Of a stretch of 64,000 nucleotides of DNA, positions 17,738 through 25,791 are shown one piece after another. This stretch comes from Myxococcaceae bacterium (GTDB lineage Bacteria; Myxococcota; Myxococcia; Myxococcales; Myxococcaceae), in NCBI GenBank assembly GCA_016793095.1, contig JAEUJQ010000012.1:96602-160601 (forward strand). Direction: 5' to 3'. Below the pieces are notes generated by a model. That model was not told the origin of the DNA, did no database searches, and worked only from the letters and a program-made list of their open reading frames with translations. Each line of letters starts with the position of its first letter. Positions within the stretch are counted from its first letter, which is position 1. The position numbers and the translations under genes were made by a program.

Positions 17738-19024
17738 TCAGCGGGCGGGCGCGCGCCGGCCGACGACCCGGCGCTCGACGACGAAGAGCAACAGCGGGAT
17801 GAGCAGAGACAGCGCCATCGAGACGAGGGCGACCGTGTCCATGCCGACGAGGGCGCGGAGCGGTCGGCCCGGCACGTCCGTCGGCAGGGGCGCGCGCGGC
17901 ACCTCGGCGAGCAGGAGGCCCGAGCTGAAGGCCGCGAGCGCGGTGGCGGCGTGCTGGACCGCCGACTGGAGGCTCTGGAAGGTCGCCCGCCGGGCCGGGT
18001 CGGGCACCCTGGTGGTGAGGGTGTTGTACGAGACGTTGCGCAGGCCCTGGGCGAGCATGAAGCCCGCGAAGGCGACGAAGACCATCGACGACGCGAGGGA
18101 CGTTCGCGGCAGGTAGAAGAAGGTGAAGACGACGCCGATGACGAGGAGGGTGCCGGCGGTACCGACGCGGAAGGAGCCGAGGCGATCGACCGCGCGCCCG
18201 CCGAGCTGGGTGGCGACGAAGCTGGCGACCCCGCCGAAGAGGTACGCGTACTTGATGTGGGCCTCGGGCACCCCGAGGTTGAACTGCAGGTACGAAGCGA
18301 TGTTGGGGATGAGCACGAAGCCCGCCGACATCACGATGGCGGTCATCAGGTAGGACAACTGCACGTCGCGCTCGCGCACCAGCCGGAGCAGATCGCCGAG
18401 CGAGCGCCGGGGCGTGCCGAGGTGCCCCGTGAGCGGCGGCAGCAGGAAGATGGACACGACCCCGATGACGGCGCCGGCGGCCGCGACGGAGAAGAACGGG
18501 GCGCGCCAGCCGAAGTGCTCCGCCATCCACAGGCCAGCGGGCACGCCGAAGACCGACGCGACCGAGAAGGCGCCCATGACGGTGCCCATGGCCTTCCCGC
18601 GCACGTGGTTGGGGATGGTGTCGGCGATGATGGCGAAGCAGAGCGAGGTGGCAGGGCCGCCGAAGGCGCCGGCGACGGAGCGGGCGACGAGCAGCATTAC
18701 GAAGTCGTCGGCGAGGCCGCACAGCGCGGTGCCGATGACGAGGCCAGCGATGGCGACGCCCACCGCCTTGCGGCGATCGAAGCGGTCGAGGAACAACGCG
18801 CCCAGCAGGCCCATCACCGAGGCGGTCGCGGTGTAGCTGCCGTTCATCCACGGCAGGTGCGAGGCGGGGAAGTCGAGGGCCTGCGCGAGCCGCGGGCCGA
18901 TCGGCATCACGATGACGAAGTCGAGGATGTTGATGAACTGCAGGGCCGCGACGACGAGCACGATGCCCCACTGGCGGCCGGAGAGCGCCATCGACTGCCC
19001 TGTCGGAGCCTCAGGCGCCGTCAC
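17738..19024 (-). CDS. MFS transporter (DHA1-like)
   Basis: The protein has 428 residues if it starts at GTG 19024. ATG 18991 (MALSGRQ) is the alternative. The GTG is preferred because a second copy of this 5' end at 22451-22516 has ATG at the matching place. Twelve hydrophobic segments are visible. The motif LFLDRFDRRKAVGVAIAG between helices 2 and 3 is the MFS signature, and the N-terminal helix QFINILDFVIVMPIGP matches drug/sugar-efflux type DHA1 members. It is a proton-driven exporter of unknown substrate, in a probable unit with the downstream charged-helix and tat genes (104-base gap). Confidence 0.88.
   Translation of the reverse strand: MTAPEAPTGQSMALSGRQWGIVLVVAALQFINILDFVIVMPIGPRLAQALDFPASHLPWMNGSYTATASVMGLLGALFLDRFDRRKAVGVAIAGLVIGTALCGLADDFVMLLVARSVAGAFGGPATSLCFAIIADTIPNHVRGKAMGTVMGAFSVASVFGVPAGLWMAEHFGWRAPFFSVAAAGAVIGVVSIFLLPPLTGHLGTPRRSLGDLLRLVRERDVQLSYLMTAIVMSAGFVLIPNIASYLQFNLGVPEAHIKYAYLFGGVASFVATQLGGRAVDRLGSFRVGTAGTLLVIGVVFTFFYLPRTSLASSMVFVAFAGFMLAQGLRNVSYNTLTTRVPDPARRATFQSLQSAVQHAATALAAFSSGLLLAEVPRAPLPTDVPGRPLRALVGMDTVALVSMALSLLIPLLLFVVERRVVGRRAPAR
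18971..19024 (-). repeat. 5' end of MFS gene, copied at 22451-22516
   Basis: The first 54 bases of the MFS gene recur 3.4 kb away in the same orientation. The inner 27 bases match with one mismatch. The outer part, containing the start codon, also matches with single differences, and a 12-base insertion separates the two blocks. Confidence 0.85.
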
Positions 19025-19103
19025 GATGGGGCGGTCTGTACACCACGCCTCTGGCCGTCGCCCGGAAACCGACGCGGGACAGCCTGCACACCCCGCGGGA
19101 CGA

Positions 19104-21839
19104 TCAGGGCCCGAACAAGATCGGCGTGGGCACCTGAACGGTTGGCGCGAGCTGGCCGACGCCCGCCTGGCCCCAGTCGTCGATGCCCCAGCAGAACGCG
19201 ACACCACCGTCACGAACGCCGCAGGTGCCGATGCCGGAGGGGCCTCCCGCGTTCACGCTGATCCAGTCCGTCGCGGAGCCGACCTGGGTGGGCGTCGCGA
19301 TCGTCCCGGCGTCGCCGTTGCCGAGCTGGCCGTAGGAGTCGTCGCCCCAGCACCAGAGGCTGCCGCTCCCGCGTCGGCCGCAGGCGTGCGCAGAGCCGGT
19401 GCTGATCTCGACCCAGTCCGACGCCATGCCGACCCGCACCGGCGCAGGGCTCGACGCGCCTGGAACGCCGTCGCCGAGCTGCCCGGCCGCGTCATTCCCC
19501 CAGCAGTAGAGCGCGCCCGCGGTGTCGAGGCCGCACGCGAAGTCCGCCCCGAGCGACACGGTGGCCCAGGTGATGGCTGGGCCGACCTGGAGCTGCGTGA
19601 TGCTGCCAGGCGTGGAGAACACGGTGCCGAGCGGGCGCCCCCAGCACCAGGCCGTCGAGCCGCGCAGCCCGCAGGTTCCGTCCGACGAGGTGGCGACCCA
19701 GGTCCAGTCCGAGGCGGTGCCGACTCGCGTCGGATCCGTCAGGGAGCCGTTGGTGATGCCCAGCTGGCTGCGGAAGTTGGAGCCCCAGCACCAGAGCTCT
19801 CCGCCGCGAAGCCCGCAGCGATGGGACCCAGATGACGCGACGTGCGTCCAACCGGTCGCGGTGCCCACCTGCACTGGCGTCGGCGCGCCCTGCGCCCACA
19901 GCCACACGGTTCCGTCCCCAGCGCGCGCGTACGTCACGCTCGTGGCGGTGACGACCTGCGCCCAGTCCGTGCGGATGCCGACCCGTGCCGGGCGCGTGAC
20001 CGCGATGGTCGAGGTGGAGCCGTTGCCGAGGAGGCCCTGCCGGTTGTCTCCCGCGCAGAAGATCTTCCCGCTCACGGTGCGCAGGCACATGTGGGCGAAG
20101 GCGACGGAGGCCGACGCGACGCGCGGCGCGGTGATCGTGAAGCTGGTCTGCGGCGGCGTGGGATCCGTCTTGCCCAGGGTGTCCATGCACTGGAGCTGGA
20201 CCGTATGAGCGCCAACCGGGAGCGTTCGGGTCACCGTCACGAGGTCGCTGCCGACGCTCTGCTGGCCAGGCACGGTGGACCACGAGGGCCAGAGGTCGGG
20301 GCCTCCGGCGAGGTCGTCGGTGCAGGTGCCCTCGAGGCTGATGGCGTCGCCGAGCTCGAAGGTAGCGCCGGCGTCGGGTGCGAGGATGGTGGCGTTGGGC
20401 GGGTTGTTGGGGATCACCACGACGGACGCCGAGGCGTTCACCGGGCCACCGCGCCCTGAGCAGGTGAGCGTGAAGGTGGTGTCGCCGGACGGAATGGTGG
20501 TGATGGTGCCGCCAGGGGGACCGGCGTCGAGGGCGCCGGGCATGATGGAGCACGCGCTCGCGTTCTCCACCGTCCACGAGAGGTAGACCTCGTCACCGAG
20601 CGAGAGCGGCGAGGGCCCCAGCGAGAAGTCGGTGATGGAGACGGGCGGCGGCGTGAGGGTCACCGTGAGGGAGCGCGACTCCTGCTCGCTCTGGCGGTAG
20701 CAGGTCAGGGTGAAGGTCGTGGTGGCGGCGACGGTCAAGGTCACCGAGTCGTTGGGGTTGAGCACGCTGAAGAGGCTGGGCACCAACGAGCATCGGTCGG
20801 CGTTGTTGGTCGTCCAGGTGAACGTCACTGGAATGCCGGCGTCACCCGTCGTCGGGGAGGCGGTGAAGGTGAGGATGATGCCTGGGCCTGCGTCCGGCGC
20901 ACCCGCGTCGATGACGCCAGCGTCGGAGCCGGCGTCGATGGTACCCGCGTCGATGGGCCCCGCATCCATGGTGCCCGCGTCGATGGATCCCGCGTCGATG
21001 GCTCCGGCGTCGCTGGAGCCCGCGTCGAAGCCGCCTGCGTCGCTGGAGCCCGCGTCAATGGTGCCCGCATCACCGACGCCACCATCGCAACGTGGCGCAT
21101 ACCCGCTCCCGGCGTCATCGAGGCAGATCGGGTAGCTCTCGAGAGAGCCGAGGGGGTTGAGGTACCGGATGACGCAGAGTCGATCGATGCACTCCGAGGA
21201 GGTCGCTACCATTGCGCACTGGCTGGTGTTGGCGCACGGCTTCACGTTGCACGTGGGGCCACCTCCCGGGCAGGTGTAGGTCGGCACCGTGACGCCACCA
21301 TCGCAGGCGGGTTCAAACCAGCGACCGTCGGCGTCGTAGCAGACCGGGGCGCCTCCACGCTGAACGCAGAGCCCATCGACGCAAGCCACCACATCGGTGC
21401 ATTGGAGGTCGCTGGAGCACCGCCTCTGCGTGCACGTTGGGCCACCTCCCGGGCAGGTGTAGATGAGCGCGTGCGACTCGGCACAGGCTCGCTCGAGCGT
21501 GGTCGCCGAGCCTGAGAAGATGCAGGCCGTATCCGCCCCACCATCCTCGAACGGGACGACGCACATCTTCCCCGACGGGGTCTCGCGACACTCCGTCGGA
21601 GCCCCCGCCTGCGCCGAGCAGTGCGAGCTGTTCTCGCACCTTCTCGCAGCGCAGCTCCGTGAGAGGTCGGCGGCGCACGGAATGCCGACCACGTGATCAA
21701 GGCACGCGTTCGTGCGCTCGTCGAACACCTGACCCGCCGGGCACCGCGAGCACCCGTCGAGCAGGAGCAGCGACACGGAGGTGACGATCGCCCAGAGGCG
21801 CCAGGTCGGTCGTTCGGCGAGTCGGTACAACGCGCGCAT
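19104..21839 (-). CDS. RCC1-propeller lipoprotein with Asp-Ala-Gly spacer
   Basis: The protein has 911 residues from ATG 21839, which opens a lipoprotein signal ending LLLLDGC. A cysteine-rich N-terminal part has repeated YTCPGGGPTC motifs. A spacer of about 15 x-DAG units follows, then two Ig-like segments (TFTLTCYRQS, TFTLTCSGRG). The C-terminal third is an RCC1-type propeller with seven recognisable repeats carrying CGLRG...WCWG and GQLG, enough for one closed seven-bladed propeller. It is likely displayed at the cell surface as a binding protein. The partner is unknown; such mosaic lipoproteins are common in myxobacteria. Confidence 0.85.
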   Translation of the reverse strand: MRALYRLAERPTWRLWAIVTSVSLLLLDGCSRCPAGQVFDERTNACLDHVVGIPCAADLSRSCAARRCENSSHCSAQAGAPTECRETPSGKMCVVPFEDGGADTACIFSGSATTLERACAESHALIYTCPGGGPTCTQRRCSSDLQCTDVVACVDGLCVQRGGAPVCYDADGRWFEPACDGGVTVPTYTCPGGGPTCNVKPCANTSQCAMVATSSECIDRLCVIRYLNPLGSLESYPICLDDAGSGYAPRCDGGVGDAGTIDAGSSDAGGFDAGSSDAGAIDAGSIDAGTMDAGPIDAGTIDAGSDAGVIDAGAPDAGPGIILTFTASPTTGDAGIPVTFTWTTNNADRCSLVPSLFSVLNPNDSVTLTVAATTTFTLTCYRQSEQESRSLTVTLTPPPVSITDFSLGPSPLSLGDEVYLSWTVENASACSIMPGALDAGPPGGTITTIPSGDTTFTLTCSGRGGPVNASASVVVIPNNPPNATILAPDAGATFELGDAISLEGTCTDDLAGGPDLWPSWSTVPGQQSVGSDLVTVTRTLPVGAHTVQLQCMDTLGKTDPTPPQTSFTITAPRVASASVAFAHMCLRTVSGKIFCAGDNRQGLLGNGSTSTIAVTRPARVGIRTDWAQVVTATSVTYARAGDGTVWLWAQGAPTPVQVGTATGWTHVASSGSHRCGLRGGELWCWGSNFRSQLGITNGSLTDPTRVGTASDWTWVATSSDGTCGLRGSTAWCWGRPLGTVFSTPGSITQLQVGPAITWATVSLGADFACGLDTAGALYCWGNDAAGQLGDGVPGASSPAPVRVGMASDWVEISTGSAHACGRRGSGSLWCWGDDSYGQLGNGDAGTIATPTQVGSATDWISVNAGGPSGIGTCGVRDGGVAFCWGIDDWGQAGVGQLAPTVQVPTPILFGP
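20878..21082 (-). repeat. tandem 12-15 bp units coding (x-DAG)n spacer
   Basis: About fifteen tandem units of the type gcgtcgatggt/ccc on the plus strand encode repeated SDAG, IDAG, FDAG and TMDAG peptides. The acidic spacer separates the lipidated cysteine-rich part from the Ig-like and RCC1 parts of the lipoprotein. Copy number may vary between strains. Confidence 0.85.
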
Positions 21840-21939
21840 TCGGGCTCCAGTCGGCGGAAGGAGCAGCGACTGTAGGTCGGTGCTGCCGGCCGTGGGGGGC
21901 ATTCCAACGCAGGTTGATCGAAGACAGGCGGCCGGGCGC

Positions 21940-22451
21940 TCAGGCTGACTTCGCCCGCAGCGCCTCCCACAGCCCGGCGTAGTTCAGCAGGATGTTCTTG
22001 AGCCCCGTCCGCACCTTCTCCGAGCCGAGCGCCTGCGCGCTCATCGTCTCGTGCGCCTCCAGCGCCGCCATCAGCGCGTTCACCAGCTCCTTCTCGAGGT
22101 CGGGCGAGGCGGCGAACTGCTCCTTGGTGTTGTTGGCGGCCTGTTCGATGAGCGTCGTCGACTCGAGCAGCTTCGTCTTGATGACCTTGTCGACGTAGAC
22201 GAGCTGGTCGTCATCGGTGAGGTCGCCCTGGAACAGCTCGTTCAGCTTCTCGATGATGGCCGCGAGCCTCGCCTTCTTCTTGTCCTGGACGCTGCCACTC
22301 CCGGCCTCGGTGAGCGGCTCGATCTTCGGGTTCTCCCCCTGGCTCAGCATCATCAAGGCGACGCCGTGCGAGCGCAGCGCGTAGTGCGAGAGCTCTACCT
22401 TCGAGAGGTCGATGTTCTCGCGCTCCCTGCCGAACTCGAGCAGCGGCAGGC
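21940..22451 (-). pseudogene. hsdR: truncated type I restriction enzyme R subunit (C-terminal fragment of HsdR)
   Basis: About 168 residues remain of a protein normally near 1000. The frame reads LPLLEFGRERENIDLSKVEL, then IEKLNELFQGDLTDDDQLVY, then NNTKEQFAASPDLEKELVNA. These match my recollection of the C-terminal domain of type I restriction R subunits. The helicase and nuclease parts are absent. Sequence upstream of 22451 is instead a copy of the MFS gene start in a different reading frame, and no ATG or GTG serves this frame before the join. A TTG at 22356 could start only 138 residues. It is best read as a decayed remnant. Confidence 0.75.
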
Positions 22452-22516
22452 TGGCGGCCGGTGAGCGCCATCGACTGCTCCGCGGGGTGAGGGGTCGGAG
22501 CCTCCGGCGCCGTCAT
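22451..22516 (-). pseudogene. 5' fragment of an MFS transporter gene joined to the hsdR remnant
   Basis: On the minus strand this encodes MTAPEAPTP, four extra residues, then QSMALTGRQ. It is nearly identical to the N-terminus of the MFS transporter at 17738-19024 (VTAPEAPTGQSMALSGRQ). The match ends exactly where hsdR-like sequence begins, and the two reading frames do not agree, so no fusion protein is made. The ATG at 22516 lies on top of the plus-strand upstream region of the mannosyltransferase gene. Confidence 0.8.
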
Positions 22517-22610
22517 GACGCCGACGTACCTATACCAGCGGGCTCGGCGCCGCTCGGAATCCAACACTTCTCGTTCCGCCGGGTGCGCAGCCGTGCGAGG
22601 GAGCAGCGGC

Positions 22611-24086
22611 GTGCTCCCTTCGTGGTGGACCAGACCTCTGCCGTGGCGCGTGCTCCTCGCGGCAGGGCTCGTGAGCGGCGCGGCGGCGCGGCTGTGGCTC
22701 GCCTTCACCGACCACGGCACCTACTGGCCCGACGAGGTCTTCCAGTCCATCGAGCCGGCGCATCGCATGGCCTTCGGCTACTCGCTGGTAGCGTGGGAGT
22801 TCGTCGTTGGCGCGCGCAACGTGTTGTTGCCCGGCGCCATCGCGGGGGTGCTCAGAGCGCTCGCGGCCCTGGGTCTCGACGACCCCTCCGTCTACGTCCC
22901 GGTCGTGCGGGCGCTCTTCGCGTTGTCCTCGGTCGGCACGGTCTGGGGCGTGTACCGGCTTGCGCGCGCGACGGGCTGCGCCCTGCCCTCAGCCGTCGTC
23001 GGCGCGCTGGCCTACTGCTGGATGAGCCTCGCCATCTACTTCTCGCCACGCGCGATGAGCGAGGTCGCGTCGGCCCTCCCCGTGGTGTGGGGGCTTGCGC
23101 TGCTGCTCGAGGCGCCGCGGCTGAGGAAGCTCGTCCTCGGGGCGTCAATGCTGGGGCTCGCCGTGCTCCTGCGAATCCACTGCGGCCTCTTCGCGGCCGG
23201 CGCGGTGCTGGTGCTCGCGCTGCAACACCGCCGGCGTGACGCGCTGATCGTGCTCGGCGTGCTGTGCCTCTGGGCGGTCGTCTACGGGCTGCTCGACCTG
23301 TACGCCTGGGGCGGCTTCCTGCACTCGGGCCTCTACTACCTGCGCTTCAACCTCCTCGAGGGCCGCGCCGCCGAGTGGGGCACCGCGCCACCGGCCTTCT
23401 ACACGAGGTACCTGGTGAAGAGCCTCGGGCCCCACTGGGTGGCCATCGCGGTGCTCGCGGTCGTGGGGCTCCGGCGTTCACCGGCGGTGGTGGGCCTCGC
23501 GCTGGCGTTCCTGCTGGGGCACCTCGCCCTGCCCCACAAGGAGCTGCGCTTCATCGTCCCGTTCCTGCCGCTCGCCTGCGCTGGTGCGGCAGCCGGCGTG
23601 GAGCAGCTGGTGGGCTGGCGGTGGCCGGTGGGCGGCACGGCAGCCGGCGTGCTGCTGGCGACCAGCCTGTTCTCGTTCGTGACGTTTCACTCGCTCACCT
23701 TCGCGCAGCTCGGCCGCGGCGAGGCGGTGAGCGCGTACGACTCGGGCGGGAACGTCACGCGGCTGTTGATGGTGGCCGGGCGCCAGCGCGATCTGTGCGG
23801 GCTGGGCCTCGAGCTTGGGACGCGCGGAGCGACGTTCGGCTACTACGCGCTGCACCGTGACGTGCCGTTCTCCGAAGCCCCGCTGCCGCGAGAGACCTCA
23901 CGGTTCTACAACTACGTCATCGTCGAGGAGGGCACTGGCGCGGGAGAGGTCGTCGCCACCGATGACGGCGCCGCGCTGCTGCGGCTCGGACCGGGGCCCT
24001 GCGAAAGAGACCCGGCCTTCACGCCCTGGCTCGACGAGCGGACCCGCGCTCTCGCGGAGAGCCCGGAGTCGCGCCCTGGACGGTGA
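22611..24086 (+). CDS. GT22-like (Alg9/PIG-B type) mannosyltransferase, membrane protein
   Basis: The protein has 491 residues from GTG 22611. The start is uncertain, since the frame is open back to ATG 22515. The N-terminal loop TYWPDEVFQSIEPAHRMAFG and SLVAWEFVVGARNVLLPG match the GT22 signature (PDE.FQ..E..H....G....W.W...R....P). The later HKELRFIVPFLPLA matches the conserved HKE.RFI..LP segment. About nine hydrophobic helices are present. GT22 enzymes use dolichyl- or polyprenyl-phosphate-mannose and are best known from eukaryotic N-glycan and GPI assembly. The bacterial role, possibly lipid-linked glycan extension, is not known. Confidence 0.8.
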   Translation: MLPSWWTRPLPWRVLLAAGLVSGAAARLWLAFTDHGTYWPDEVFQSIEPAHRMAFGYSLVAWEFVVGARNVLLPGAIAGVLRALAALGLDDPSVYVPVVRALFALSSVGTVWGVYRLARATGCALPSAVVGALAYCWMSLAIYFSPRAMSEVASALPVVWGLALLLEAPRLRKLVLGASMLGLAVLLRIHCGLFAAGAVLVLALQHRRRDALIVLGVLCLWAVVYGLLDLYAWGGFLHSGLYYLRFNLLEGRAAEWGTAPPAFYTRYLVKSLGPHWVAIAVLAVVGLRRSPAVVGLALAFLLGHLALPHKELRFIVPFLPLACAGAAAGVEQLVGWRWPVGGTAAGVLLATSLFSFVTFHSLTFAQLGRGEAVSAYDSGGNVTRLLMVAGRQRDLCGLGLELGTRGATFGYYALHRDVPFSEAPLPRETSRFYNYVIVEEGTGAGEVVATDDGAALLRLGPGPCERDPAFTPWLDERTRALAESPESRPGR

Positions 24087-24113
24087 TGCCTGGGCCGGCG
24101 TCGCGGTCTGCGG

Positions 24114-24503
24114 TCAGGTGAGTCGATCGCGAAGGCGCGTGACGAGCGCGGCGGCGTCGGCGCTCTTCGGGTCGAGGCGCAGGGCCTCATGGGCGACGTC
24201 GAGCGCGTGCAGGAAGTGTCGGCGGGCTGCGTGGGTCGCGCCGGTGAGCAGCTCGAGGTCGCCGTACGCCTCGAGGATGGTGGCGAACAGCGCCACCTTG
24301 TCGGCGCGACCCAGCACCTGGGCGGCCGAGGCGGCGTCGACGAAGGCGAGGGTCGACGGCTCCATGCCCAGGAGGATCCGCGCGGCGGTGTCGAGCTCGG
24401 CGCGGGCCTTCGGCGGGTCCGTCAGCGCCAGCTTCAGCACGCGCGCGATGAGCTCGGCGAGCCGCTTCACCTGGCGGATGAGGTAGTCGCGTTCCTCCAG
24501 CAC
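24114..24503 (-). CDS. small helical (TPR-like) protein
   Basis: The protein has 129 residues from ATG 24503. The sequence is helical throughout: RDYLIRQVKRLAELIARVLK, then ARAELDTAARILLG, then RHFLHALDVAHEALRLDP, the last with TPR spacing. I recall a similar layout in DUF6483-type proteins, but cannot confirm. There is no signal peptide. It is convergent with the mannosyltransferase gene and divergent from the next gene, so it is transcribed alone. Its function is unknown. Confidence 0.65.
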   Translation of the reverse strand: MLEERDYLIRQVKRLAELIARVLKLALTDPPKARAELDTAARILLGMEPSTLAFVDAASAAQVLGRADKVALFATILEAYGDLELLTGATHAARRHFLHALDVAHEALRLDPKSADAAALVTRLRDRLT

Positions 24504-24555
24504 CCGGCAACGGTATGCAGCCGCGTCGGCCAGTCAATTGCGAGATAGTGCCGCC

Positions 24556-25791
24556 GTGCGTCTCCGCCTCGACGTGACGGAAGGCCCCGCGCTCATCTGG
24601 AACGGCGCCCCCGTCGTCGTGCCGTCCGACCTGCGCGACTGGCTGTACGGCCTGCGCCTCGGCTCGACCCTCGAGGTGCAGTGCCAGTTTCACGGCGGCG
24701 CCGTCACCGTCACCACCGCCGAGGGCGCGCGGGTGCTCACCGAGGGCGGGCGCGGTCTCGACTCGGTGCTCGCGCAGCTCCTCAACCAGGGCTCCACCCG
24801 CCCGTCTGGCGGGGACGCCCTGCTGCGCCGGCTCGACGCCGAGCCCCAGAGCGCCGCGACCCACGCCTGGCGCGCGCGCGCGCTGCTCGAGCGGCACCAC
24901 CAGGCCAACCGGTGGGTCGACAGCCCCGTCGCCACCACGGAGCGCGGCGTCGCGGAAGACGCCCTCGCCGCGAGCCTCGCGCTCGGCGGCCCTGACGTCG
25001 CCGTCGACGCCCCCAACAGCCCGTGGGTCTCCTGGGGCCTGCTCGCGCGCGCCGAGCGCGACGCCTCCGCCTTCCGGCTCGCCTCGGCCCTCATGCCCTG
25101 GGTCTTCGCCTCGCTGCGCCGCACCTCCCGGGACGCGCTCGGGCCCTTCACCCCGGTGGCCTCGCTCCTCGCCGGCGTGCTGCAGCAGGACTGGCCTCCG
25201 GCGCCCTGGCTCGCGTGGGGGCTCGCGCCGCGCACGTGGGACAAGCGGGTGCTCGCGGTCAGGCTGGCGCCGGCCGTCGCCGACCTCGCCCTCGACGACG
25301 GGGAGCGCAAGGCGCTGCTGCCCATCGCCGCCGAGATCGCCGCCGGCAGGCCGCTCGCAACGCGCAACTCGGGCCACGGCCTCGTCGGCGTGCTGCTGAC
25401 GCTCCAGCAGGTCGCCAGCGGCGCGCGCACACTCAAGCTCGTCGAGCTGCTCGAGCGCGCGACGCGGCGGGTCCGCGCGACGGTGAAGGCCCGCTTCTTC
25501 CGCGAGGTGAACGAGGCGCTCTGCGTGGCTGAGCTCGCCGCGCTGCTCCCCGAGGGCCAGAGCGTCGGGCGCGTCGAGCGTGTCGTCTTCCGCGGCACGA
25601 CCGGGCGGCGCGAGGCCTCCGGTCTGAGCCTCGCCCTGCTCGACGACGGCCGCTTCCTCGCGGTCGTGCCAGGGCCCGACGGCGCTCAGCGGCTGGTGAC
25701 CGAGGGCGACCTCGACGAGGTGCTCGCAGCGGTGCCCGAGCCCCTCTTCCCCCTCGCCGTCACCGCCCTGAAGGGAGCCGGCGCGCGGTGA
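24556..25791 (+). CDS. protein of unknown function coupled to an M50-like protease
   Basis: The protein has 411 residues from GTG 24556; TTG 24538 is an alternative. The sequence is alanine- and arginine-rich with no signal peptide or membrane helix. It has a short beta-rich start (LRLDVTEGPALIWNGAPVVV), a long helical middle resembling the repeat-protein part of TIGR02996-type myxobacterial proteins, and a final beta section (EASGLSLALLDDGRFLAVVPG). Its stop overlaps the GTG start of the next gene by four bases, so both products are probably made together. Confidence 0.7.
   Translation: MRLRLDVTEGPALIWNGAPVVVPSDLRDWLYGLRLGSTLEVQCQFHGGAVTVTTAEGARVLTEGGRGLDSVLAQLLNQGSTRPSGGDALLRRLDAEPQSAATHAWRARALLERHHQANRWVDSPVATTERGVAEDALAASLALGGPDVAVDAPNSPWVSWGLLARAERDASAFRLASALMPWVFASLRRTSRDALGPFTPVASLLAGVLQQDWPPAPWLAWGLAPRTWDKRVLAVRLAPAVADLALDDGERKALLPIAAEIAAGRPLATRNSGHGLVGVLLTLQQVASGARTLKLVELLERATRRVRATVKARFFREVNEALCVAELAALLPEGQSVGRVERVVFRGTTGRREASGLSLALLDDGRFLAVVPGPDGAQRLVTEGDLDEVLAAVPEPLFPLAVTALKGAGAR

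Noticed and set aside
21940..22516. Working type I restriction system
   Set aside because: Only the C-terminal part of HsdR remains, there is no proper start codon, and no hsdM or hsdS is seen.
22211..22720. Fusion protein of the MFS start with downstream sequence
   Set aside because: After the join the frame leaves both the MFS and HsdR frames and has no recognisable content.
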